Source: Nocardioides lijunqiniae
Lineage (GTDB): Bacteria > Actinomycetota > Actinomycetes > Propionibacteriales > Nocardioidaceae
DNA length: 64,000 nt
Assembly: GCF_015024225.1 (NCBI RefSeq)
Contig: NZ_JACJGM010000001.1
Span: forward strand, 186,001 to 250,000
Direction of reading: 5' to 3'
Part shown: one piece after another, positions 17,042-25,794 of the stretch
Position numbering within the stretch: the stretch's first letter is position 1
Layout of the letters: every line of letters begins with the position of its first letter
Program-made: the position numbers and the translations under genes
Notes under the pieces: model-generated
What the model was told of the DNA's origin: nothing
Seen by the model: the letters and a program-made list of their open reading frames with translations, nothing else
Database searches by the model: none

Positions 17042-18325
17042 ATGGACATCTGCGTCGTCGCTCTCGGCAAGATCGGGCTGCCCCTGGCGGTCCAGTTCGC
17101 GAGCATGGGGCACCGCGTCGTCGGCGCCGACGTCAACGCCGCCGTCGTCGACCTGGTCAACCGGGGCGAGGAGCCCTTCCCCGGGGAGGCCCACCTCGGC
17201 GAGAAGCTGCGCGAGGCGGTCGACGCCGGCCTGCTGAGCGCCACGACCGACACGGCCGACGCGGTCTCGCGCAGCGAGGCCGTCGTGCTCGTGGTGCCGC
17301 TGTTCGTCGACGCCGAGAGCAAGCCGGACTTCGGCTGGATGGACGCCGCCACCCGCGACGTGGCCCGCGGCCTCAAGCCCGGGACGCTCGTGAGCTACGA
17401 GACCACGCTGCCGGTCGGCACCACCCGCACCCGCTGGGCGCCGATGCTGGAGGAGGGCTCCGGCCTGAAGGCCGGCACCGACTTCCACCTCGTCTTCAGC
17501 CCCGAGCGCGTGCTCACCGGCCGGGTCTTCGCCGACCTGCGCCGCTACCCCAAGCTGGTCGGCGGCGTCGACGAGGCGTCGACCCGCCGCGGCGTGGAGT
17601 TCTACGAGGCGACGCTGACGTTCGACGACCGGGACGACCTGCCCCGGGCCAACGGCGTGTGGGACCTCGGCTCCGCCGAGGCCGCCGAGCTCGCCAAGCT
17701 GGCCGAGACGACGTACCGCGACGTCAACATCGGCCTGGCCAACCAGTTCGCCCGCTACGCCGACACGATCGACGTCGACGTCAACCTGGTCATCGACGCC
17801 TGCAACTCCCAGCCCTACAGCCACATCCACCGCCCCGGCATCGCCGTCGGCGGGCACTGCATCCCGGTCTACCCGCGGCTGTACCTGTGGAACGACCCCG
17901 AGGCCACCGTCGTGCGAGCCGCCCGCGAGGCCAACGCCGGCATGCCCCACTACTCCGTCGACCTGCTGGCCGCCGCCCACGGCGACCTCGCCGGCGCCGC
18001 CGTGCTCGTGCTCGGCGCCGCCTACCGCGGCGGCGTGAAGGAGACGGCGTTCTCCGGCGTCTTCCCGCTGGTCGAGGAGCTGCGCTCGCGCGGCGCCACG
18101 GCGTACGTCTCGGACCCGATGTACACCGCCGACGAGCTGGAGGCCCTCGGGCTCACCCCGCACCGCGGCGAGGACGTCGTGGCCGCGGTGGTGCAGGCCG
18201 ACCACGAGGAGTACCGCACGCTAGCGCCCGCCGACCTCCCCGGCGTCGGGGTCCTGGTCGACGGTCGCCGCATCACCGACGCCGCCGCCTGGGCGGGCCA
18301 CCGCCGCGTGGTCATCGGCGGCTGA
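17042..18325 (+). CDS. UDP-N-acetylhexosamine 6-dehydrogenase, WbpA/WecC-like
   Basis: 427 residues from ATG at 17042 with AAGGA upstream. This four-electron dehydrogenase type turns UDP-HexNAc into the uronic acid with two NAD. The catalytic Cys is Cys273 in VGGHCIPVYP. The KPGTLVSYETTLPVGTT and FSPERV segments fit the family. Two small oddities are visible: the first Gly of the nucleotide motif is Ala (VVALGKIGLP instead of GLGYIGLP), and the usual Asp after GGHCIPV is Tyr. The stop lies 12 bases from the stop of the convergent acetyltransferase gene. Whether the substrate is UDP-GlcNAc or UDP-ManNAc cannot be read directly; the neighbours favour UDP-GlcNAc. Confidence 0.85.
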   Translation: MDICVVALGKIGLPLAVQFASMGHRVVGADVNAAVVDLVNRGEEPFPGEAHLGEKLREAVDAGLLSATTDTADAVSRSEAVVLVVPLFVDAESKPDFGWMDAATRDVARGLKPGTLVSYETTLPVGTTRTRWAPMLEEGSGLKAGTDFHLVFSPERVLTGRVFADLRRYPKLVGGVDEASTRRGVEFYEATLTFDDRDDLPRANGVWDLGSAEAAELAKLAETTYRDVNIGLANQFARYADTIDVDVNLVIDACNSQPYSHIHRPGIAVGGHCIPVYPRLYLWNDPEATVVRAAREANAGMPHYSVDLLAAAHGDLAGAAVLVLGAAYRGGVKETAFSGVFPLVEELRSRGATAYVSDPMYTADELEALGLTPHRGEDVVAAVVQADHEEYRTLAPADLPGVGVLVDGRRITDAAAWAGHRRVVIGG

Positions 18326-18337
18326 GCGCCCTCGGGC

Positions 18338-18928
18338 TCAGCGCTCGGTGAGGACGCCGTCGGCCTCGTCGTAGAGGGCGTCGGTCCGGGGGCAGCGCCA
18401 CGCGCCCTCGCCGTCCTCGACCAGGCGCACGCCGGCGCGACCCACCCAGCCGATCCGGCGGGCGGGGACCCCGACGACGAGCGCGAACGCCGGCACGTCG
18501 CGGGTGACGACGGCGCCGGCGGCGACGAGCGACCAGCGCCCGACGCGCACGGGGGCCACGCACACGGACCGGGCGCCGAGCGAGGCGCCCTCCTCGACGA
18601 CGACGCCGACGGGCTCCCAGTCGGCACCCCGCTTGAGGTTGCCCTCCGGGTCGACCGACCGCGGGTACTCGTCGTTGGTGAGCACGGCGGCCGGGCCCAC
18701 GAAGACGCCGTCGCCGAGCTCGGCCGGCTCGTAGACGAGCGCGTAGTTCTGCAGCTTCACGTGGTCGCCGATGACGACGCCGCTGCCGACGTAGGCGCCA
18801 CGGCCGACGATGCAGCCGGCGCCGAGGCGCGCGCCCTCGCGCACCTGGGCGAGCTCCCAGACGGTGGTGCCGTCGCCGAGCTCGGCGCGGGGGTCGACCT
18901 GGGCGGTGTCCTTCACGGTGCTCGTCAC
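18338..18928 (-). CDS. Hexapeptide acetyltransferase, WbpD-like
   Basis: 196 residues from a GTG at 18928, chosen for the AGGAGAGG seven bases upstream; a longer in-frame start would include the ribosome site. The protein is a left-handed beta helix (LGDGTTVWELAQVREGA, VGSGVVIGDHVKLQNYALVYE). GVFVGPAAVLTNDEYPRS closely resembles the VFxGPxxVFTNxxxPRS signature of WbpD/WlbB enzymes, which N-acetylate the C3 amine of UDP-GlcNAc3NA. A TACGCT -10 lies at 18968-18963. It completes a WbpA/B/D/E set with the three genes facing it. The C terminus (about 170-196) is a short extra tail. Confidence 0.8.
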   Translation of the reverse strand: MTSTVKDTAQVDPRAELGDGTTVWELAQVREGARLGAGCIVGRGAYVGSGVVIGDHVKLQNYALVYEPAELGDGVFVGPAAVLTNDEYPRSVDPEGNLKRGADWEPVGVVVEEGASLGARSVCVAPVRVGRWSLVAAGAVVTRDVPAFALVVGVPARRIGWVGRAGVRLVEDGEGAWRCPRTDALYDEADGVLTER

Positions 18929-18962
18929 GTCGCTGCCTCTCCTGGGGTGGTGGGTCGGCGCC

Positions 18963-18980
18963 AGCGTAGACCCGTAGAAT
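18963..18980. promoter_or_regulatory. Divergent promoter region between WbpD-like and GT2 genes
   Basis: TACGCT on the minus strand (18968-18963) and TAGAAT on the plus strand (18975-18980) are good -10 candidates for the genes starting at 18928 and 19021. The -35 regions are weak. Confidence 0.4.
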
Positions 18981-19020
18981 CGCGGGCCGGACGGCAACTC
19001 CGTGACGGCGAAGGGCGACG

Positions 19021-20550
19021 ATGACTCAGGTGGACGTGACGGTCGTCGTCCCGGTCTTCGACACGATGCCCTATCTCACCGCGACGCTCGACTCGCTCGT
19101 CTCCCAGAGCATCGGTGCCTCCCGGATGCACGTGGTCGCCGTCGACGACGGCTCGACCGACGGCAGCGGCGAGGAGCTGGAGCGCTACGCCGCCGCCCAC
19201 CCGGGGCTGCTCACCGTCGTCCACCAGGCCAACTCCGGGGGTCCGGCCGGGCCCTGCAACGTCGGGCTGGACCTGGCCCGGGGGCGCTACGTCTTCTTCC
19301 TCGGCTCCGACGACTACCTCGGCGAGGAGGCCCTCGAGCGGATGGTCGACCGCGCCGACGAGTGGGGCTCCGACGTGCTCTGCGGACGGATGATCGGCGT
19401 CAACGACCGCTACGTCAGCCAGAGGCTCTACCGCGAGGACGCCGAGGACGTGCCGTTCCCCGGGGACCTCCTGCCCTACGCGCTCTCCAACACCAAGCTC
19501 TTCCGCCGCGCGCTGCTCGAGGAGCACGGCATCCGCTACGCGCTGGACCTGCGGGTGGGCAGCGACCAGCCGTTCACCGTCGAGGCGATGCACCACGCCG
19601 GTCGGATCTCGGTGCTGGCCGACTACACCTGCTACTACGCGGTGCGGCGCACCGATGCCCGCAACATCAGCTACGCCTCCACCTGGCGCGCGCGTCTCGA
19701 GGACATCGGGGCGGTGATGGAGCACATCGCCGACCTGGTCCCGCCGGGGGAGGAGCGCGACGGCATCCTGGTCCGCCACTTCGACAGCGAGCTGGCCAAG
19801 CTGCTCGAGCGCGACCACCCCCTGCTCCCGGAGAGCGAGCGGGCCGAGCTGCGCGCGGGGCTGCGCGACCTGATGGACCGCTACTACACCGATCGCATCG
19901 AGGCCCGCCTGCGGCCGCTGTACCGCCTGAGCTACCGCGCCGTGCGCGACGACCGGTCCGAGACCATCGACGACGTCAACGCCACCGACGCCGACGAGGT
20001 CCCGCTCGTCCTCGACGGCGACCACGTGTCCTACCACCTGCCCGAGCGCCTCGCCTCCCAGCCGCCCGAGGTCTACCGCCTGCCGCCGGGCCACGCCCGC
20101 CGGATGATCTTCGCCGCCTCCTCGCCCGGCGAGGTGACGTGGGAGGACGACTGCCTGCACCTGCGGGTCCCCACCCGGCTGGACCCGCGCAGCGCCCCGC
20201 ACGTGCGCGCCGCCCTCATCGCGGCGACCGGCCGCGAGGGGCGCCCCGCCCTCCGCCGCGACCGGCGGGCGGCCTCGGACAAGCCCTCGCGGCGGGTGGC
20301 CATCGCCGACGACGGCACGCTGACGTGGTCGGGTGACGTGCTCGAGGAGCTCGGCGACCGCACCCAGGCCCTGTGGGAGCTGCGCCTGCAGCTCGACGTC
20401 GGCGAGCACACCTACGCCGTCCCGGTCATCGCCGACCCGCTGCCTCCCCAGCACCTTCGCCGCGGTGGCATCGGCCGGCGCCGGCACTACACGGTCGAGG
20501 TCTTCGTCGACAGCGAGTCGCGGCTGCTGGTCTCCTGCGAGAAGCAGTGA
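19021..20550 (+). CDS. GT2 glycosyltransferase of the TagF-associated type
   Basis: 509 residues from ATG at 19021 after AAGGG. The GT-A domain (about 1-240) shows VTVVVPVFDTMPYLTATLDSL, VAVDDGSTDGS and FFLGSDDYL, all intact. The remaining 270 residues are a beta-rich domain of the kind often attached to teichoic-acid-type transferases in actinobacteria. The next gene encodes a GT2-like/TagF fusion with a similar N-terminal fold. The two probably build and extend a phosphopolyol polymer or add sugar side chains to it in the cytoplasm. Donor sugar is unknown. Confidence 0.8.
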   Translation: MTQVDVTVVVPVFDTMPYLTATLDSLVSQSIGASRMHVVAVDDGSTDGSGEELERYAAAHPGLLTVVHQANSGGPAGPCNVGLDLARGRYVFFLGSDDYLGEEALERMVDRADEWGSDVLCGRMIGVNDRYVSQRLYREDAEDVPFPGDLLPYALSNTKLFRRALLEEHGIRYALDLRVGSDQPFTVEAMHHAGRISVLADYTCYYAVRRTDARNISYASTWRARLEDIGAVMEHIADLVPPGEERDGILVRHFDSELAKLLERDHPLLPESERAELRAGLRDLMDRYYTDRIEARLRPLYRLSYRAVRDDRSETIDDVNATDADEVPLVLDGDHVSYHLPERLASQPPEVYRLPPGHARRMIFAASSPGEVTWEDDCLHLRVPTRLDPRSAPHVRAALIAATGREGRPALRRDRRAASDKPSRRVAIADDGTLTWSGDVLEELGDRTQALWELRLQLDVGEHTYAVPVIADPLPPQHLRRGGIGRRRHYTVEVFVDSESRLLVSCEKQ

Positions 20551-20609
20551 CCGCGCCCCACCCGTCGAGCGGGGCCACGACCGCCCGCTCCGAGCGAAGG
20601 AGAGGCTGA

Positions 20610-23600
20610 GTGCGCGCGCGCCAGCGAGTCACCGACACCGCACGACGGGTCGCGAAGATGACCCCCCGCGGCGTCCGCGGACCCCTGGGCCGGGCCAGCC
20701 ACCGCTTCCGCTCCGAGTACGCCGGTCCGCGCGTCACGGTCGTCCTGGCCGTGAGCGACGCGGACACCACCAGGATCGGCCCCTGCCTCGACAGCCTGCG
20801 CGCCTCGGTGCACCGCAACCTCGAGGTGCGGGTGCAGCCCTGGGGCCCGGCCACCGAGGTGCGACGGATCGCCCGCGAGCACGCTGACGCCGACTGGCGC
20901 ATCGTGCTCTCGCGACACACCGCGTCCGACGTCGCCGAGGCACGTCACACCGGAGCTCGCGCCGCCCGCGGCGCCTACCTCCTCTTCGTGGCCGGCGGCG
21001 ACACCGTCCTGCCCTACGGCGTCGGCCGGCTCGTCAACGCCCTCGAGCGGTCCGGGTCGGACCTCGCGGTCGGCCGGATGCAGCCGCCCTTCGCCCCCGG
21101 AGCGCGCGTCGACTCGCCGTTCGGCGCCGCCCACGAGGTCACCCAGCTCCACACGGACCTCGCCACCAACCCGGTCGCCGTCACGGATCTGGGAGTGGGC
21201 AACCGGATGTTCCGCCAGTCCTTCTGGCGCCGCTCCGGCCTGGTCTTCACCTCGGAGCGACCGAGCGGGGAGGACGTGGCGCTCGCCTCCTACGTCCGCG
21301 CCGCCACCTTCGACCTGCTCGCCGACGAGACCTACGTGCCGGCCAACCGTCGCGACGGGGTGAGCGTCGGCTCCATGCCGGACGTCCTCGCCCGGCTCGA
21401 CGCCTGGCTGCTCGACCACGAGCGCACGTGGGCCGAGCTCAACCGGCTCGCCCACCCCGACGTGCGGGCCTGGTGGCTGTGGGGCGTGCTCGACACCGCC
21501 GTCCAGCCGTTCATCGACGACGCCGAGCGCGCCGACGACGACCAGTGGCGCCACCTGCGCGACCACGTCGAGCTGCTCCTGGACGCGGCGGGCGAGTCCA
21601 CGTGGGCCTCGCTGCGCGCCGAGTCCCGCGTCAAGCTCTGGCTGCTGCGCCACGACCGTCGGGCCGAGCTGGAGGAGATGGTGGTCTCCCGCCTCTTCGA
21701 GCGCGACAGCCGGCCCACCTCGGTCGTCGACGGGACCGTCGTCGCGGACCTGCCGTTCCGCCACGACCCCGAGGTCGGGGTGCCGGACGACTGCTACGTC
21801 ATGACCGAGGCCGAGACGCCGCTCGTGGTCGACCTGCGCGGCGTGCGCTGGACGGCGCCGGACCGTCTCGAGCTCGAGCTGCTGTCGTACGTCGACCACG
21901 TCGGCCTGCCCGAGCCGCCCGAGGTCTCCGTCGACCTCGTGCGTCCCGGGGGCGGGCGCCTGGCGCTCGCCGTGCGCCAGTACCTCGACCCCGGCGCCAA
22001 CCAGACCGAGCGCCGCAGCTACCAGGACGTCAGCCACGGCGCGCTGGTCGCGGAGGTGGACGCCGCGGCCCTGGCCGAGGAGTCGCGGGCATCCCTCGCC
22101 GACGGCCGGTCCGAGGTGCCGTGGCACCTGGAGGTCCGCCTCGTCACCCAGGGGCTCACCCGCGCCGGCACCATCACGAGGGTCGACGACCGCGGGTCCG
22201 CCGCGCTGGTCACCTCCGAGCACCTCGCGCCGCGCCTGCAGGGCGACCTGAGGGTCGGGCTGGTCCGCAAGGGCGCCCTGGGAGTCACCGTCGAGGTCCG
22301 CGCCGTGCCCGGTCCGCGGCTCGTGGAGGCCAGCGTCACCGGTCGCCGGGTCCGCGGAGCCGTGCGGCCCGGGCCGCAGGAGCTGCGCACGCTGCGGGTG
22401 CAGATGGGCAGCATCGTGGGCCGCGCGCCGCTCACCCGTGACGGCGACCTGCTCCGCTTCGACCTCAAGGTGCCCGAGCCCTGGGCGGGCCGGGCGCACG
22501 TCCGCTGGGACGTCGCCGCGCTCACCGACGGCAGCGAGGAGCTCGCGGTCGCCTGGACCGACGAGGGCCCCTGGCTCGGCGACGGCGACGTCGTGCTGGC
22601 CCGCTCGGCCACCGGCGACGTCGAGGTGCTCGAGACCGAGGGCGCCCTGGTCGTGGAGCGGCTCGACCTCCGCGACGGGTGCCTCGACGTCGTGGGTCAC
22701 TGGCTGGGCACGCCCGCGGCCTCCGCCCGGCTCGCGCTCGTCGGGGCCGGCGCCCACCAGGTCGCCGACCTCGTGGCCGACCGTCCGGCCGACGGCACGA
22801 CGCAGGGCCGGGTGCGGGCCGAGGTGTCGCTGCTCGCCGACCCCTGGGGCCTCGGGCCGCGGCCCCTGGCGGGCGGGCGCTACCAGCTCGAGCTGCGCGG
22901 TGCGGGCAGGTCCGCCCGGGTGCTGCTGGGCGGCGAGCTCATCGACCGGCTCCTGAGCTTCACCGTGGCCCACGGCTACCGGTTCCGGCCGGCCCGCAAC
23001 GGCACCGAGGTCGCCGTGCAGCTGCTCCCGGCGCTGCAGGACGACGAGCGCGGCCCGTTCGCGCAGGCCTCGATGCAGCGCTGGGCCCGCGAGACCGACG
23101 CGCCGGTCGACCACGACCTGGTCTACCTGCAGTCCTACAGCGGCGCCTCGGCCACCGACAGCCAGCTGGCGATCTTCCACGAGCTGCGCCGCCGGCACCC
23201 GCACCTGCGGGTCCGCTGGGGCGTCGCCGACGCCTCCTCCTGGGTGCCCGACGGCGCCGAGCCCGTGCTGCTGGGCTCGCGCGAGTGGTACGAGGTGCTG
23301 GCGACCGCCGGCAGCCTGTGCCTCAACATCGACTTCGACCGGTGGTTCGCCAAGCGGCCGGAGCAGCGGGTGCTGCAGACCTTCCACGGCTACCCCGCGA
23401 AGTCCATGGGCATCCGCATGTGGGAGGCGAAGGGCTACACGCCGCGCCGGGTCGGCCTGGAGCTCGACCGGACCTCGCGCGACTGGGACCTCATCCTCAC
23501 CCCGACCCCGGAGATGGACGAGCACTACCGGCGCGAGTACCGCTACGACGGCGAGATCCACAGCGCGGGCTACCCGCGCGACGACGCGCTCGTGGCCCCC

Positions 23601-24194
23601 GGCCGCGACGACGTCCGGGCCGCCACCCGCGCCCGCCTCGGGATCTCCCCGGAGCAGACCGCCGTGCTCTACGCGCCGACGTGGCGCGACGACCTGGCCA
23701 CCAACTGGCGCCGGGCCGAGCTCGTGGCGCACCTCGACGTCGAGGCCGCCAGCCGGCGCCTGGGCGCCGACTACGTGATCCTGATGCGCGGGCACCGCTT
23801 CCACCAGCGTCCCGAGCCGCGCGACGCCGGGTCTGCCCGGATGGTCGACGTCTCCGGCCATCCCGAGATCAACGACCTGATCCTGGCCTCCGACGCCGCG
23901 GTCCTCGACTACTCCTCGCTGCGCTTCGACTTCGCGCTGACGGGGCGGCCGATGATCTTCCTGGTGCCGGACCTGGCGACGTACTCCGGCGGTGTGCGCG
24001 GCTTCCTCTACCCGTTCGAGGACTCCGCCCCCGGGCCCCTGGTCGACACCGCCGACGAGGTCATCACCTGGCTGCGCCGCCTGCCCGAGCTGCAGCGCGA
24101 GTACGCCGCCCAGCAGGAGCTGTTCCACCGGACCTACAACTACCTCCAGGACGGCCTCAGCGCCGAGCGCGTCGTCCGCGCCTTCTGGGGCTAG
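20610..24194 (+). CDS. GT2-like/TagF-TarL-like polyol-phosphate polymerase
   Basis: 1194 residues from a GTG at 20610, after AAGGAGAGG. Residues about 40-260 are a GT2-like domain with a weak DXD region (VAGGDTV), so activity there is doubtful. A long beta-rich middle follows. Residues about 838-1190 match CDP-glycerol glycerophosphotransferases (PF04464): QTFHGYPAKSMG, VLYAPTWRDD, LMRGHRFH, VSGHPEINDLILASDA and LDYSSLRFDFAL are all recognisable counterparts of TagF catalytic motifs. TagF/TarL enzymes polymerise glycerol- or ribitol-phosphate at the membrane. The convergent gene 12 bases away appears to make CDP-ribitol, so a poly(ribitol phosphate) product is more likely than glycerol phosphate. 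Confidence 0.85.
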   Translation: MRARQRVTDTARRVAKMTPRGVRGPLGRASHRFRSEYAGPRVTVVLAVSDADTTRIGPCLDSLRASVHRNLEVRVQPWGPATEVRRIAREHADADWRIVLSRHTASDVAEARHTGARAARGAYLLFVAGGDTVLPYGVGRLVNALERSGSDLAVGRMQPPFAPGARVDSPFGAAHEVTQLHTDLATNPVAVTDLGVGNRMFRQSFWRRSGLVFTSERPSGEDVALASYVRAATFDLLADETYVPANRRDGVSVGSMPDVLARLDAWLLDHERTWAELNRLAHPDVRAWWLWGVLDTAVQPFIDDAERADDDQWRHLRDHVELLLDAAGESTWASLRAESRVKLWLLRHDRRAELEEMVVSRLFERDSRPTSVVDGTVVADLPFRHDPEVGVPDDCYVMTEAETPLVVDLRGVRWTAPDRLELELLSYVDHVGLPEPPEVSVDLVRPGGGRLALAVRQYLDPGANQTERRSYQDVSHGALVAEVDAAALAEESRASLADGRSEVPWHLEVRLVTQGLTRAGTITRVDDRGSAALVTSEHLAPRLQGDLRVGLVRKGALGVTVEVRAVPGPRLVEASVTGRRVRGAVRPGPQELRTLRVQMGSIVGRAPLTRDGDLLRFDLKVPEPWAGRAHVRWDVAALTDGSEELAVAWTDEGPWLGDGDVVLARSATGDVEVLETEGALVVERLDLRDGCLDVVGHWLGTPAASARLALVGAGAHQVADLVADRPADGTTQGRVRAEVSLLADPWGLGPRPLAGGRYQLELRGAGRSARVLLGGELIDRLLSFTVAHGYRFRPARNGTEVAVQLLPALQDDERGPFAQASMQRWARETDAPVDHDLVYLQSYSGASATDSQLAIFHELRRRHPHLRVRWGVADASSWVPDGAEPVLLGSREWYEVLATAGSLCLNIDFDRWFAKRPEQRVLQTFHGYPAKSMGIRMWEAKGYTPRRVGLELDRTSRDWDLILTPTPEMDEHYRREYRYDGEIHSAGYPRDDALVAPGRDDVRAATRARLGISPEQTAVLYAPTWRDDLATNWRRAELVAHLDVEAASRRLGADYVILMRGHRFHQRPEPRDAGSARMVDVSGHPEINDLILASDAAVLDYSSLRFDFALTGRPMIFLVPDLATYSGGVRGFLYPFEDSAPGPLVDTADEVITWLRRLPELQREYAAQQELFHRTYNYLQDGLSAERVVRAFWG

Positions 24195-24206
24195 CGGGTC
24201 CGGGGA

Positions 24207-25631
24207 CTACTCCTCGGCGTCGTCGTCGTACGCCGTCTGGTGCAGGGCGACCGCGATCGGGTCCTCGCGGCGCAGGTCGATGACGTGGCCGGTGCCGCTG
24301 GCGAGCAGCGTGTCCAGCGAGGCACGGGCGACCACGGAGGACTCCAGCAGGCTGCCGGCCGGCTCCTCGCCGAACGCCTTGGTGCGCATCGGGGTGCCGG
24401 TGCGCTCGGGGTTGACGCAGTTGACCCGGACGTGGTCGGCGGCCCACTCGTCGGCGAGGGCCTGGGTCAGGTTGACCGTGGCGGCCTTCGCGGAGGAGTA
24501 GAGGCTGTAGCCGCTGCGCCCGCGCGTGTAGGAGCTGGACGTGAACAGCAGCAGGCTGCCGCGCGTCTCGCGCAGCAGCGGGAAGAACTCCTGGGCGATG
24601 AGGATCGGAGCGATGTAGTTGATCTCGGTCGCGGCCCAGATCGTCTCGTCGCTGGTCTCCATCAGGCTGCCGCGCGGCAGGACCCCGGCGGTGTTGACCA
24701 CGAAGTCGACCCGCCCGTGCTCCGCCACGACCTCGCGCGCCGCCTTCGCCACGTCCTCGCGGCGCTCCACGTGGGTGCCGGTCGAGGAGCGGCTGAACGT
24801 CACGACCTGCGCGCCCAGCTCGCGGGCCAGGGTGGCCAGGTCGGCGCCGATGCCGTAGCTGCCGCCGAACACGACCATCACCTTCCCGGCGAGCGCCTCG
24901 CGGTAGGCCTCCGGCTCGCGGGTCGGGGGCAGATCGGACTGCGTGAGCTGGAAGAGCTTGTCGGCGAGGTAGAGGTCGATCGGCTCGGTGACCTTCATGT
25001 TGCGCTCGTCGCCGGGCACCACCGAGATGGGGACGTCGGGCCGGTAGCGCAGGACCACCGTGCAGTCGTCGGTCGCCTCGAAGTTCGGGTCCAGCGCGGC
25101 CCGCGCGTAGGCGTCCTTGAGCACCGACGCCCGGAAGGCCTGCGGGGTCTGCCCGCGCCGCAGCGCCGCGCGTGGCGGGATGTCCTTGATCGTGTCGTCG
25201 GGACCGACCTCGATGATCGTGTCGGCCGACGGGATCGCGACGTCGACGGCGTCGTAGCGCTCGAGCGCCTCGAAGCAGTCGCTGATGATGCGCGGGCTCA
25301 GCAGAGGCCGCACGGCGTCGTGCAGCAGGACGCGGCAGTCGTCCTCGCCCAGCGCGTCCAGCGCGCGGCGCGTCGTCTCGTTGCGGGTCTCGGCCCCCTC
25401 CAGGACGGCGGTGACCTTCTCGTAGCCGCCCGAGCGCACCATCGCGTGGACGGCGTCGAGGTGGCCCGGGGTCATCAGGACCAGCACCTCGTCGACGTCC
25501 TCGTGCGCGTCCAGGATCGCGAGCGTGTGCTCCATGATCGGTCGCCCGGCGATCTTGATCAGCTGCTTGGGGACGTCGAGCCCGACGCGGACGCCGACCC
25601 CGCCCGCCAGCAGCACGGCCACGTTCTTCAC
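24207..25631 (-). CDS. Fused cytidylyltransferase-SDR, likely CDP-ribitol synthase (Bcs1/Acs1-like)
   Basis: 474 residues from a GTG at 25631. Residues 1-230 are an IspD/TarI-type cytidylyltransferase: LLAGGVGVRVGLDVPKQ, then LHDAVRPL, SADTI and TDDCTVV. Residues about 245-470 are an SDR reductase with GGSYGIGADLA for NADP and YSSAK as the catalytic Tyr-x3-Lys, after LLLFTSSSY. This order and length match the Haemophilus Acs1/Bcs1 enzymes, in which the SDR part reduces ribulose 5-phosphate and the first part makes CDP-ribitol. In Staphylococcus TarI and TarJ are separate, and TarJ is not an SDR. An isoprenoid IspD role is unlikely because of the fusion and the polymerase next door. Confidence 0.85.
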   Translation of the reverse strand: MKNVAVLLAGGVGVRVGLDVPKQLIKIAGRPIMEHTLAILDAHEDVDEVLVLMTPGHLDAVHAMVRSGGYEKVTAVLEGAETRNETTRRALDALGEDDCRVLLHDAVRPLLSPRIISDCFEALERYDAVDVAIPSADTIIEVGPDDTIKDIPPRAALRRGQTPQAFRASVLKDAYARAALDPNFEATDDCTVVLRYRPDVPISVVPGDERNMKVTEPIDLYLADKLFQLTQSDLPPTREPEAYREALAGKVMVVFGGSYGIGADLATLARELGAQVVTFSRSSTGTHVERREDVAKAAREVVAEHGRVDFVVNTAGVLPRGSLMETSDETIWAATEINYIAPILIAQEFFPLLRETRGSLLLFTSSSYTRGRSGYSLYSSAKAATVNLTQALADEWAADHVRVNCVNPERTGTPMRTKAFGEEPAGSLLESSVVARASLDTLLASGTGHVIDLRREDPIAVALHQTAYDDDAEE

Positions 25632-25794
25632 GAGCGGATCACTGGTGCCCTTCGGTGTTCGGCCAGGGGATGAGGCGCGTCGAGACTACAACGGCGCCCG
25701 GGTTGCGGTCGGATCGGCCGCGGGCACCGGGATAGGGTCGGGGCGCCCCGAGAACGTCGTCGGGTGGACAGTGATCGAGGAGTTGACGGGTCGA

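Noticed and set aside
20487..24128. 1213-codon open frame on the minus strand
   Set aside because: It mirrors the TagF-like polymerase gene, whose catalytic motifs are unmistakable. The antisense product has no recognisable domain.
24207..25631. Isoprenoid enzyme IspD as the sole function
   Set aside because: The C-terminal SDR half and the polymerase gene next to it point to CDP-ribitol synthesis, although the cytidylyltransferase fold is shared.
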